From the NCBI RefSeq assembly GCF_963966145.1, contig NC_091052.1, forward strand, positions 16,740,001 through 16,804,000: DNA of 64,000 nucleotides. Reading direction: 5' to 3'. The notes under the pieces were generated by a model, which saw only the letters and a list, made by a program, of their open reading frames with translations, searched no databases and was not told the origin of the DNA. The translations under genes were made by a program, and so were the position numbers. Every line of letters starts with the position of its first letter. Position 1 is the first letter of the stretch. Shown here piece by piece: positions 1 through 13,500 of the stretch. This stretch comes from Tenebrio molitor (Eukaryota; Arthropoda; Insecta; Coleoptera; Tenebrionidae).

Positions 1-539
1 TCTTATTGATTTTTCCTCTTCTACCATATTTAAATATTTTTTTGGCCTCCTGTGATGGAAACTTTGCAAATACGTAGGTACTGTTCACGTCGCATGAAAC
101 TTTGTTTTTACGGCGACTGTGCAACGGTGATTTTTTCCCACATACTATGCGGCAAAGTAAATAATCTTTGTTTTTAAACTTTAGAAACGTAGAAAAAATA
201 CACAATTTTAAATCAATAAAGCTGAGTTTCAGGAGAACAATATGTATACATTTTGAATTCAATTAGTTTTAGAAAATAAAATTCAAAAGAAATCAAAATA
301 GCGGCGCCATCTGTCGGTTCTACGTTACATTTGACAATTCTTGGTAGTAATTGTTTTTAACATTTTAAATTAAAAAACGTCGGCCAAAAAGCATTATACA
401 TACCTTGTGTGTGAAACATTTTGCAACGCTCAGTTTATGAAACACGACGCGCTGCAAAATGTAACTTCCCACACTCGATTGTAAATAGCTATTTACACAT
501 TTTTTTAAAGCAAATATCAAGCAATTTTTAATATACTAA
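1..539. other. Non-coding flank, nothing recognised
   Basis: AT-rich sequence with many stops on both strands; no domain or repeat pair recognised. Confidence 0.5.
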
Positions 540-653
540 GGGCCAGTTTATAGAAAGAGAATGAAATATTTAATTTTAATTAAATTTTAATGCGCGTTTA
601 ACCCATGCATCCCAAACTTCGATTGGTTAATTTTGCTTCTGTAAACTGGCCCC
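540..653. mobile_element. Harbinger-like MITE, copy 1
   Basis: GGGCCAGTTTATAGAAAG at the left and GCTTCTGTAAACTGGCCCC at the right, flanked by TAA on both sides (537-539, 654-656), as for PIF/Harbinger elements. Confidence 0.75.
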
Positions 654-3600
654 TAATCATCAGATATAACAACCACTGCCCGATTAGTAGGTGTAGGTCA
701 GAATTTATTTTTAACAGATCCGTTGAATCGCGAAATCAATTAGCCAAATCTTAGTCGCCAATAATCGTGAATAACTTCAACCATTGCGTATCAAACGCGT
801 CGCTGTTATGCAAGAATTGTGTAGGTTTTTTTTACAAAAGCTCGATTCAGAACAGACCGTCTCATAAACGATCGTCGATTAGATGACTGTTTTTGTAGAC
901 TTCCACACCGTGTATCAATATCTATGTAAGCGGTCGCATTTTTCAGTCGCATTTAAAGCTGTTAATGTCACCACCCTTCGTTTGTGAACATACATTTGGT
1001 GAAAAAGCTTATATTCGGTTCTATAATGACGAGACCATTTGGTTCGTACTTCAGTTACGAACTCATTAAAATATCATTTGCATCCTCGACGATATGCAGA
1101 CTGCCATTTGAAGATGTCATACCTGATATTTATGCTTCCCGCTGTGAAGGGTTGAACGAACTTGATTAAGTTTCGTGGCGATGAGTAAAAAGTATCCAAG
1201 AATTTCTGTATAAATCCGGGGTGCATTGTTGTGGAAACAATAAGGGTCGGTGTGATTTAGGACTATCCTGAATAATTAAATTAATAACAAAAGGACAACC
1301 CATCTTGAGTCCTCGGAGCAAATATCTACAAACAATGATGTAAGATGTTGAGTATTATTCATGAGCCGTTGGGGGAGAAATGTCACAGCGAAATACTTCT
1401 TGTTTGTTATTTCGGGTGATTTGTGGACGTGCTTCACCGATAGAAGACCGGCAGATTTTTCAAAAGCTCCGTTATAAATTACGACGTGGCTCATACCTGT
1501 TGAGTCGTATTGCGAAAATATCGTCAAGAAGTAGGTAAGTGTCCACGGGATTAAAACATCCATCGCCGAAAATAAATCTACGTTTCAGTTTTAATCCCGA
1601 TCGTCTTTCACGAACTAGAAACTTTTATTTAATTGTCTTTTGTGATTCTGGAAATATTTGAATTATAAGCTCCTCAACAAACGACGAGAATTAAGTTAAA
1701 AAAGATTTTTATTACTTTTTTTCGATTTCCAAGCAGTCGTATAACTTTAGACACTCTTCTGAATAGCGCAGAGTTAAAGTACATTCACTTTCTTTGCTTT
1801 AATAACTTCACTTTAATTAAACGAAATCTGCATAGGTACCTTCAGCACTATTGAAAAACTTTGATAAAACCGAATCAGAAAGAACAATTGAATTTCTAAT
1901 CTCAGTCTAGATCGCGTCCACACTAAAATCGCTTCTGCTAATGAATAATAAAATAGGTTTCAGATAAATCGCCCAATACAGTAAATTACATTTGGGTGTT
2001 ACAAATAACGTTGCATTATTCAGACCTGAAGCCAAGCTTAATCGTTAGTTCGATTTTTAGTCGAGATTGGCACAGCTGATAACTGATGATCTCCTGAAAA
2101 ATAGATTTTCTTAGAATTGACAAATACTGCGCTTTGATTTGCTTGGTTTCAGCGTGACGATGACTATAGTTATTTGTGCATCAAGGCCAAAAAGTGCATT
2201 TTTTTCGTTCGAGTATGAGTTTTTTGGCCGAGGCGCAGCCGAGGTTTGACAGGATAAAAGGTACTTTTTGGCAGAGGTGCACATTAAATATTTTACGCGA
2301 TTGCACGAACTACAAAAGCACAAGACATCGTCGGAAAAATTACAAATTTATTTTGTATCGAATATATTTTTTTATAACACATATTCGGTTTTGCCTGTTT
2401 CGTTGCTAACTTACTAAACAGATCAACAGATGGCGCTACGGTCAGCGTCCGAAAAAGTGCGTCCGAAAAAGAATTACTTTTCGTCCGCTTGTGAGTACGT
2501 AAAATTACCGCTTTCATTAAGGGTGCCTAAGAAATTTCTTTCGCAGAGAGGTCAGTCTTGCATCTAATTTGGCGCCTCGCAAAGCTTCTTATTGCATTAA
2601 AGAGATGAACTCGAGGGATTAGTTTTTACTCTAGCTGAAACAACTGACGGAAATCTTCTTTAAACAAATGTTAATCTCCTTCACGTCGCACAAATTCATC
2701 CATCTCGGACGATTTCTTTGAGAAAAATGCATTGCTCGATTTCCCGTCGAGGTTTCCGCCATCCAAAACAATGCGCGATTATCATGTTGCCTCCAGCTGG
2801 TTTTCCGTTTAAATGCAACATAAATAAAATTTTCAAGACGTTCGCTTCACTTCCGGTGGTAGTTCCAAGTTTAGTGGGCCACGTTACGAGTTGTCTTCTC
2901 GCAACGCCACCATTATGATGTAAACTATCCAGATCCACGCACGAAACAATGTCTTTGTGGAACTGTGTCGACATTCAATTCGTCTCTCGTTTCAAGTGTT
3001 TTATTTTGTCAACAATTCCAACCGCGTCTCCATCTTGGAATGAATCTAAATTATGCCAAACAGAGCGTCTATAATCTGCCATTCTTGGCAGGATATCTGA
3101 CATAATTGCGGTAAACACGAGGGCGATTCGAATCGATCTTGAATCGTGATCCTGACGCCATTCCTTTATGCTGGGACGTTAATTTGGATGAAAGATTTCT
3201 CAGGTCTTAAAAATGAGCGCAAGAGACGTAATTAAGCTAATGTAACTTTTTAATTGGCCCGGTGGTAATTTTCCTCTTCTGTTATGAAGTGCTGCTAGTC
3301 CACGCCATTATTTCAAAAATATTACGCAGATGTACTTGCCGGTTATCTAATAACATGTACACTCCTTCGTCATTTTTATTCCCTAATTGGAATAAAGCCT
3401 AAAATGGAAAAACATACATATACCCTGTAATTATAACGTCATATATCATATTCATCAACGAACACGCTACTTCCCTAAAATATACGCAAACGATTTGGAA
3501 CGCACTGCCGAAGGTAAACGTAATTGTAGTAATCGCCACATGTTAACCTACCAGAACCTCAAGTAGATTATCAGTAGAGAAAGAGTAATAATTTTTGACA

Positions 3601-4160
3601 TGTACCATGAAATGGTATGGAACGGTGAGTACCCTTAATAACAGAGTTTACTGACATGCTACTTTACAATTACAAAAGTAGCATGAAGCACGCTGCAAAA
3701 AATCAATGGAAACACAGAAAGAAACAAACATTCTTACTTAGTGAAAATTACTGAAGCACTTTGAGTTTTAGATAAAAGTTCCATCAGGAAAATACATTTA
3801 TTTTTTTTAAATCAAACATATTTGTGTCACTTTTATACAAAAAGAAAGAAACTTATTAAAGAAAATTGTGTTGGATTTCGATACAATTAACACGTCAATT
3901 GAGAAAAACTTGCCTTATACAAAAATGTTAATGGTTTACAAGAGAATCAAAGGAATCAAGTTGTTTGGGAACTGCTGAAAAATTTCAAATTTGGCCGGCA
4001 GTTTTGACGTACGACTAACCTAAAAACTCAAGGTTATGTTTCATTTTTATCGTTACAGTTTTTTGAATTTCATTTGTATAAGTAATGATAAAATAGAGCC
4101 TACAACTTATTCAGAAAACAACAAAGTAAAAAGACTATAATTGTGAGTAAAAGCATAAAA
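654..4160. other. Upstream intergenic DNA of gene A
   Basis: Only short frames occur. 2210-2260 has GGCCGAGGCGCAGCCGAGG, a GC-rich repeat scrap. A small hairpin (CATGCTACTTT / AAAGTAGCATG) lies at 3655-3686. No gene is supported. Confidence 0.5.
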
Positions 4161-4560
4161 TCAAAGAAGTTGTTCAAAATGTCTGCCATCGTTTGCAATG
4201 CAAGCTTCAGCACCACGGGCCCAAGAAAGCCGAACTCGTTTCAGAATGCTTGTGTTTTGACGAATTTCCTGAGCAGCTTTTAACTCACAGCCAAATTACA
4301 AACTGAGAAACTCCTAGGTGATTTGCAAGACGCGGAGTAGTTGTTCGTGGTTAGTTTTCAATTTCGTGAAGAATTTCTTCTTCTGCAACTAAAATGCGAT
4401 CTTCTCGTTGGCGGCCAAGATAGCGCTTATTTATTTCGAAAGGCCCGAAATCGCAAAGATGCTGCACAACGTTTACAAAGGTTCAAGGGATAGATTTGCC
4501 TGAGCCACGGACTTCGCCATAGGTCAAAACCATATGGGTTTTCTCCAGGTTGGTAAAAGA
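4161..4560 (-). pseudogene. C-terminal remnant of an insect DDE (Tc1/IS630-like) transposase
   Basis: The minus strand from about 4286 to the TGA at 4163-4161 reads AAQEIRQNTSILKRVRLSWA, then RGAEACIANDGRHFEQLL and stop. This is the C-terminal signature of the abundant insect transposases that end ...NGGHFEHLL. DNA up to about 4560 looks like more of the same gene but without a clean frame. A CACCCTGTA at 4843-4851 may be the outer end of its element. Confidence 0.6.
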
Positions 4561-4851
4561 CATTTGTGATTTAAATTGAGGTTAAGATTGATGTCCTTGT
4601 CAAAGTGACTTAATTTTGAATTAAATGACGACAAAAAAGTCTACTATTATTCTCTTTTAACCCGTTTTTTCATAAAATTCAGATGCTTCCATTTTTTTTT
4701 ATTTTAGCCCATTTTTCTCTAAAATAAATTTTAAAAAAAGTAGAGCATCCTTGACCGAAAATAATTCTGCGTAAATGACTTTTGGGGATGAAAAAAAAAT
4801 TGATAAGAACATTTCTTGTCTATGACAAACTTATTTCAGAATCACCCTGTA

Positions 4852-7416
4852 CATAAAATATTATGTACAGCATAATTTGATATTAATGATAAATTCATAG
4901 AATTGACCAAAATTGCAGTGATATCATTTTACTACTCTATTTCAACCAATTAAAATCGTTGAAACGGGGACATGTGACCATGTTTTTAGCAGCAGTTGTT
5001 ATAAACGAATGTATTTTTCTATAGGGATTTTTTTGATCAATGATAATAATTTAAAAGCTGCTTTTAATATAATTATATATTTTATAGTATGTAATTAAAA
5101 AAAATTAAAACATTTGTATCATTTTATGTATGTATTTTAATTATAATTATTTTTAGTTTATTCCACTAATTAAAACATACAAATATTTAATTTGCATTTA
5201 TTGAGCATAGGACGATTGGCAATTTAAATCCTTCTGTATTGCATTACTTGATCTCTCTTTAGGATACGGACGATTGAACCAGTGATCCTGTTCTTGTTTA
5301 TACTCATCCTGTTGACGTGTAACAGTGTACAGATCGGTTAGTAAACAATGCCTTCATTACAATATTAGATAAACCATGGGATTTGGAAGTGACCTCCTGA
5401 ATGTGTGGACGTATTTTAACAATAATAATAATGTAAGAATGTCAGTATCTGTCCGGATAATGAATAAGTTCAGTGAAACACTGGAGATTATCAATTAAAA
5501 TGTCAAAGACCTCTTTAGGAATCACGTAAAATTACTTAATATCCGTTAAATTAACAAGGATATACAAAGTGATCAAAAAGAAAACAAATCAGAGCAGGCG
5601 TTGCAAATTATCGGTCATGTCGTAGCGGAATCCGATGAAAATAAGCGTTCAGTGCATGGGTGTAGACAATTTTCGGTCTCAAACGCAACTTTATAATAAA
5701 TCATACCCCATAAATTTTAGAAGTTGGAATTATAAATGTGTATTTTATTAGCATTATCTGATAATGGAGAAAATTTATAAAATAAACAAGAACAACATTT
5801 TACATTTGTAAGAATGGGTAATTTATCAGATTTTTTGCCAAACGCGATTCCACTGGTAAGCAGATTTATTGCTGAAATGTCAAAGAAACGTCAGTTTAAA
5901 AGCAACGTTTCCTGTAATTGTAAGCAACAATTATCCCAGAATAAGTGGTAAAATGAGTCTTATAAGGAAGATAAACATTAATTATTATTAATAATTATTT
6001 AATTAATTATATATTTTTCGAGAGGTAGGCAACCAAGAAAACGACTGTGTATAGCAAGTATACATATGCGTACGATAAACATAAGATAGACGTTTCGATA
6101 AAACAAATTAAAAGATTCTTGTGTTAGCATTCTTGATCACTCTGTGCACTTTATGCAAATCTATAGGTACATATTTTGGTGTTTATTTGCAGACATTATG
6201 TCTCGGATTTAAGAAAAACTCCACCTTTACACATAATAATATTTTTAACTGGTAAAGTAACGGTAAACATAGTGAAAATGAAATGGCGAATGAAGGATGC
6301 GACTCATACTTTCGCATGCTTCTTTCCATTTACAGAATAAAGTTTTATCAGGAATTTTCGTAAATTATTGATGAGTAATTATTGAAAGATAATCTGGTAA
6401 CCAATTTTTTAATTATTATTGTGTCATTTTTAAACAAAATAATTACAGTTTGTGGTCGCACAAACTGGTAATGTTGTTATTGAAAAATTGAAATGTAATT
6501 TCTGATATCGCCAGAATGGTCGCTTGATTTCGACAGGGAAATGGAATAAATCTTTATTTTTCACATTTAAATAACTTTTGTTCAGAATTTGCTCTTAAAA
6601 ATTCAATCATTTTTGCTTTAACCGCTTTTGTGCGAAACGCTTTAAAGAAAGCTGCACGAGAAAAGTGATCATTCAAGTTTTCCTGATTGTACAACTTCCA
6701 ATCGATTGATTTTGTAAAATTGTATTTATTTTTTAAAGTGTTACCTCAACTTTGAGACATTTACTGGGAGCTTTATTAAATTTTCCGTCCCGGTTACAAA
6801 TTTGTTAGTCGTCGTGCTTAAAGTTTTCTGTTCGGCAACGAATTTGCCGTAGTTGTGGACGAGACCGATTAGGTGGCGCTTCATCAACAGGTCTCCAAAC
6901 TTTTCTCATCCTTCGTTCAACTCCTCGAAAGCTCCTTTTTATTGTTGTTCATACAAGTCCGGATTACTTTAAAACTTATCGTCGAGATATAAACATTCCA
7001 ACATTGTTAAATTCCGGTTGGCAAAACTTCTCCGTCTAATCTCCAATTATAGAGAGACAAATTCCGTTCATTAAACTTGACGCGGCAAAATTAAACGACC
7101 AGTTAACCAATTCCAACTAAAAGTCGTTTAGCTTTAGCAACTAATAGTTTTACGACCGATCCGGGTAATTTTTCGAGGCGTCATCGAGACTGCAACTGGA
7201 AGTCCGAGTGTGTTGTTAATCCGGCGCCAAGGACCCGGATTTTAGGACACGGAGCGATCACGCGAGCGCTTCCCTTGCCCGGATCCAAATGAGTGTGTAA
7301 GTTATTCCGCAAGAAATCAAAACATAAAGTTTTGCGCAGGCGTCCGTGGTGGTAAGGCACGAGCGTCGGGACGGCGGCGTCAGTCGACATGCTGCAGGAG
7401 GTCAACGCTAACCCCT
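4852..7416. other. Upstream intergenic DNA and probable promoter region of gene A
   Basis: 4852-6800 is very AT-rich without recognisable elements. About 7140-7416 is richer in GC and CpG, as expected near a promoter or 5' UTR. No core promoter can be fixed beyond the possible initiator at 7380-7385. Confidence 0.4.
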
Positions 7417-7504
7417 ATGGCCGAGACACGTATCGATGTGATACTCGGAGTATCTACGGTTCTAGTGCTCTTGCTCCTGCACACCGTGTCGGGGAAACTT
7501 TTGG
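7417..7504 (+). CDS. Gene A exon 1: start codon and signal peptide
   Basis: The exon opens MAETRIDVILGVSTVL, followed by a run of leucines and HTVSGKLL, a classic secretory signal. It ends in phase 1 at a GTATGA donor. ATG 7417 has G at +4. An earlier ATG at 7389 is out of frame with it. A TCAGTC sequence at 7380-7385 fits the arthropod initiator consensus and could place transcription start only about 35 bases upstream; that is unproven. Confidence 0.75.
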
Positions 7505-10500
7505 GTATGATTTTGATAGAAATCTAGCACATAAAAATTATTTCTTGCACGAGCCTGGAAAAGTTGTTTAGTTTAATAAGAATTTGTTCGTCGATGTCAT
7601 GCGACTAACTCCTCTTCGTCGCGTGCGAAATGGGTCCCAAATTATTTACTTTCCCCCAAAAAAAGTATTATCAAGGGTCGTACAAATTATCGCGTTATTA
7701 ACGTAATTGTTCCGGTAGGGCTGGAATCAATTTTTCTTTGTCGAAATTTTGTCGCTGTCGGTAAGCGGCGGTTGCGGAAACTCTTCGGCATTATACGAAG
7801 ACATTGTTTACCCAATTCGAGTAAAATACATGAGATATTTACGTTTCCCAAATAGGGGTATAGAGCAAATAAAAACGGTTTCATGTTTATTCAATGTCAA
7901 CCTCATATAAATTGAAACTTTATGAGGATTTGCGTTATTGAATTTGAAATCATTTTTCGAGGAAAAATCTCATTTAATCGAGACTTCATCCGACTTCCTT
8001 TTTCATTGCACCCGGAAAAAAACCATTATTATTTTTGTCGCTTTGAAGTTTTAATTAAAATCACCAGAGAAAAAATGTTCGTTTCTTTGTGGCCACTCGT
8101 TCTCCTGCAGCCCTGTAAAATATCCACAAAAATTGAATTATCGTGTTTAGCAATAAAATAAAAACAACCTCTTCCATATTGTGCGCTTTACCAAAGCCGA
8201 AATAAATTAATTTCCGGGCTTTAAAGCGGTCAGTCCGTTCCGGATAAATAAAAATGTGAATTCAGGTCGAAACGAATCGTATCGACGATTCTATCAGATA
8301 ATCCCGTCCTTCCTCTAAATATTTTAATGTCGCTTAATTATTTTGCCCGTCGGTGTGTTTATTAAATAGAAGTGAAGCGCGCCGTGGCTCTAACTGTAAA
8401 TCATTTGACAAAGGCAACAAATTAGAGAGCACGATTGATAAAAGCAAATAAATTTAGGCGGAGGATGGTAAAGTTGGCGGAGCACGCGTCGATTTCTCTG
8501 AGTATTTAATTAAGACATACTTTATAATTAAATCTTTCTCCGGACGAAGCGATGAGGGTACTCTTCGCAATTAGAACGTCGCATCGCCGGAGGACGCGCG
8601 AAAGCTTCGCTCAGGAATCTGCGGTCAACCCTAAATTTCACAAAAAAAATTAATTAGACACTGTATCCAGATTAAAATCAATTAAACCGAGTTAATTATT
8701 ATTTCACGCAACGGGAGTGGACGCGTCTGTTTAAGGGATTCCACGCCTTCAGCGTTTTACATGGTTTCAATTATTCACGGTACTTAAACAGGATAGACCC
8801 ATGAAAGCTTAAAACTTCAACGTTGCACGAACTTTTTAAATATGGGATCCGACATTAAATATTTATGCCGTCAGGCAGACATAAACACAAACTTTAAAAG
8901 GAACAGAGCATCGCTGATCTTGATGCTCCAACTTTCCAGCTCGTGCCGTTAAATACTGAAAAATCACGAAAATTATTGCCTTCGTCTTGCTAATTCCGGC
9001 AATTTCTGACTCCGCTGGCAATTATTAAACGGATTAGATGCAAATGAAGTCACTTGATGAACGTAAACATGTTTGGAGAACGCACTCAGCGGAGCGTCCA
9101 ACTGAAAGAATCAAATGGCGGAGGCGCCGGGTTTAAACTGTTTCCGCCAGTTTCGATCTCTCTGATATCTTAATTACAACCAGACTTAACCTGTAATTAA
9201 TTTCACAAAATGTTACAAATATAAATCTCTGTAGGTGCTGTACCGTACAGCAAAGGAACACTCTGCGGATTCGCCAGCGATCAAATAAAAGTAGTTAGAA
9301 GTGTTGGAGTGTCTCGTGGGCTACGACCTTGGAAATATCAGCGCGCGGGCGGAGCGATAAACCAGTGAGAAATCTCTAAATGAAAACTGAAAATGTCGAC
9401 TCCTTCAGTGACGCGTTAAATGTCAAAAGAACGAAACTAACGTATGAGTATGTTTTTCGGTCGGTCTGTAGCGTCTAATTGAGACCCATATTCGTCTTTT
9501 GCGCAGATGACTCATAACCCATGAGAAAATCCAACTGGTGCTTCATAATTTTCTTTTCAGAAATATACTGAATTGATTTTAAATTGGTGGTAGTTGGCGA
9601 AAAGTTACTGGTCGAATAAATTTAGTAAAATTTTAATTTTTAAAGCGTGATTGAATTTTTGTTTCATTTAAAAATTAATAAAAACAACAAAACGTGGTAA
9701 AATTTATTCAAGCGAATGAATATTTAACCAACATCGAGACGCCGCAGCGAAACTGTGTTCTCCTGGGTTCTGAGGCGTGTGGGTCGTTTTGTTATTAAAA
9801 ATATCGCACGCGGAATTTATTGAATTCAGATAACAACAAGAGCTTTCTTATTTATTCAGGAGGCTCAGCAAACATGCGTCAAATCTCTTAGTTATTTTTT
9901 GCAGATAATGGAGTTTTGTTCGTTTCCTGAAAAAGGAAAACCGTGTCACAGTTTTTATATTCGGTTTTAAATAATGTAAATCAAAGTAGTATTTCATTCC
10001 GTGTATCTGTGCCGGAGCGAAATGCCGCTTAACAGATTTCGCGATAACAGCTGAAATTACGGTCCGAAAAATGTCAACTATTTGAATATACATATGGTAC
10101 ACATAGTAGTAAGGTGCATTTAAAAAAGGAAATAAATCCGGGCACCTCGTCGCCTCTTATCGCTATTAAAATGGTTAATCCGGGATTCCGGGCGAATTTC
10201 AGCGACATGCAATATGAGACTAGGTCAGTTTGGAGAGTTTTTCAGGACGAGGAGGTATAAATGAATGCTGGGGCTAGGAGTGGAGAGTTTACTTGAAAAC
10301 AAAGTTATTAAGGGAGTGTAACAATGGAATTGAAATAGTAATGCTAAGGTGAGATCCCGAAGGATCGTTCCTCTTATAACAAGGTTCGTAACAACAAAGC
10401 AATAAGTCAAAGGAGCCCCTATTGTGTTCCATTTAAATTAAAGGCAAAATCCAAACCACGGCAGCGCAGTTTTTAATCTCGACTGCAATTTTACTTTCCC

Positions 10501-13500
10501 GAGAGTCTCATTAGCAATGCAAAGAGGCTAATAACAGAGAATATGTTGTAATTGGAGATACTTTAGTCTGTATTTAACCTGCGGCGGATCTCTACTAGAT
10601 TTTATAAGCAAGGAAGTCGTTTGCGTTTCGTCCAATTTAAACTGATTTAATCCGTCGCGTCCTGTCTTTATATAACGGAATTAACTACGGTAACTGATAA
10701 TGCCTTCGCGGTCACGTGCTTCCTATTAACTATGATGACGTTCGATTCGTATTGTCACCATTTTAGGGGTGGAAGGAGCTGATTTTCCGGACCTGTCACA
10801 CTAATGTATAAATCGAGGCAGACCATCCGATCAGAACAGATTACATCTTTGACATGTTTACCATTAGTTTAACTAGTATTCCGATCAATACGGTCGCTTT
10901 TGTGGTATGAAAGTGTATCGAGAATATACACACGTTCACCAATATCACTCAAAACATGTTTGTTTGAACTGAGGTATAAGATTGGAACTCGATAATGTTT
11001 CAATACAAATTTTATTCCGTAAAAGGGCTGCATAATAGTAACGTTATAGACTTCAAAACACATTACGCTCACTTGTTCACAATCAACAATCTTCAGTAAA
11101 CAATCGTAAGTAAAGCTTCTATTGTTTTGTCAATTCAAAATACGAGGGTTGGGAAAAAATCACGTCAATTTTGTCAGGACACTATCCTTCGACAATCGAC
11201 AATGTAACTTTTAACTCAACTGTGAATTAATAGTATTTTACAGTAGAAGTCCGTTAGGATAGCCTTTACTGCCGAGCCAGAGATTTTGTGAGACGAGCTC
11301 GCAGAGCGAGTCGAATAATACTGGCGAGGCAGTAAAAGTCCTAACGGACGTGTATTGTACAATAGTTTTTGTAATATCTCCACGATTCGTTCACAATTGT
11401 CTTTTTGAAATACATTTTTTTCAATGCCATCGAAAAACCGAATGATTAATAAGTGTGCGGAGGACGTCGTCATGTCAACCGTTGTTTGTGAAAAAAAATT
11501 GTTTCAATGTTGTTTGTCAGATTTGTTCAACGCTTAACTTTCCGTTGAAAATAAATGCAAAATCCCTGCAAAATCGCGCTTGTGTTAAAATTGTGAAGCA
11601 TCATCTTCGATCTCGTCTACATCTGCTAGTGGCATACGGATTTCGATTAATTCAAGGTGTGTCCCATAACATTAAACATTAATTATTGTACCAATTGTAA
11701 AAAAGTTGAAAAATAAAGTTTAGATCTACGTTGCTATAGTTATTTGCTATAGTTATTTAGTCATTCATAACGGCCGCTCCCGCTCATAACGGACACCCTT
11801 AACGGACTCCGGCCGTTATGAGGTTGTTTACAAATAGTCCGGAAAGCCACTTTTCACAACTAGATATTACAAAAAATAATTAAAACAAACTGAAGATACA
11901 GTAAAAATGATATTTTATCTACTACCTAATGTTTAATATCACACATGTTATGATATATCTTTGGAGTGCTTTTCTAATTTATTTCAATAGTACATCCTTC
12001 AACGACCGCATAATGATGCCTATTATTCAAGAGGATGAAAATTCCAACACGAGCCGGAGGCGAGTGAATAATAACCATTATCCTCGAGTTGAAAACTATC
12101 CTTTCTCCACGACTATATCAAGAAAAAACAATCTTTGAAAATGTAATTTATGTGATTTTTAATATTTGACAATTAAAATTGTGCCTCATTCAGCGGTTGA
12201 TGCGCGATCCGCGATTTACTGTTTACAAACGCATCCGACTGACGATCTTCCCGTGATAGAATGAAAATACGAGGGATGTGATTAGCCGACGGCCGTGGAT
12301 TTCAGTATATTCTATCACGCTCCCCAATACAGCATTGAATATTTTTACATTAATGTTACTACATATTGGCTGAAAGTTGTCATGTTTCTCTGCAATACAT
12401 TAACGTGTAATGCACTTTTTGTGTGGAGTGTAAAAGAAAAATTTTACTGTAAAAGTTTATTCGAAACTTATTCAATAGCTCATATTAATAAAGAGGTAGC
12501 ATTTGCTTTTGCTAGCAATTTTTCTAGCCTTTGCTAGCACACATATGAACAAAAGGAAATGCTCCCTCTTTATTAATATCAGCCATTGTGTCAAATAAGT
12601 TATATTTTCTCTCGCGAACTCCGCTGAATACAAAAAGACGCAACTGGAGCAATAATACTTAATATAGACTAAAAAGATTACGCAAAGCTTCTGTGAAAAA
12701 TAATTATTATTTTGGAACAGTCAACAATATCTTAATTCAATAAAATATACACAAAAAAAAACAATTATACCTTTGAACTTACACAAAGGTAATCATGAGC
12801 CCGGTGAAATTGAAAATGCAACCCACCATACATTTGGAGCCTAAAGCTGGATATTTACCGCGTCTATATCCAGCTTTACGTTCCAAATGTATTGTGGGTT
12901 GCATTTTAATTCCGTCGGGTTCATAATTACTCGTGAATCACCTTGTATACATTATTGCAAATACGAAACGATCAGTCTTATTGTACTATTTCGTGTTTTT
13001 GATAGTTATTTATGCAACGTATGTATAAAACAATAGGTACTTTCTTTTTTAGAGAGAACTTTATACATACGAGCGAGTTAGTATTGTAATTTCATGTGGA
13101 AAACAGTGTTTTAAGCCCAAGTCGTATATCGTCGGCTTTCTTTAAAAACCGTGTAAGTCCTAATTTCTAGAATTTTAGATTTTCAACTGCTATTAAAATC
13201 TCGTATGTCGGCAATGTCGCCTCTGTCGTTGAATTTAAAAACCGTGGAAGAATAAGCGCCAATAAAATAGAAATTGAAACAGTTTTATGTGTCTCCTGAA
13301 AAATTTTGCTAATTTGACATACACGGTTTTTAAAGAAAGCCGACGATATGTACAGTTGGTTGCAAAAAAAAACCGGAAACGAAAATTTTCCGAATGTAAA
13401 TTTGGTTTTGTCCATTTGTCAATTAATTGTCTACTTGACAATATCTATCAAATAATTTTTTAAAATGTCATTAAATTTTGACGTTAATTCTCGTAAGAAG

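Noticed and set aside
2176..2974. Cluster of 60-90-codon frames on both strands
   Set aside because: Short, overlapping, without recognisable motifs or good start context.
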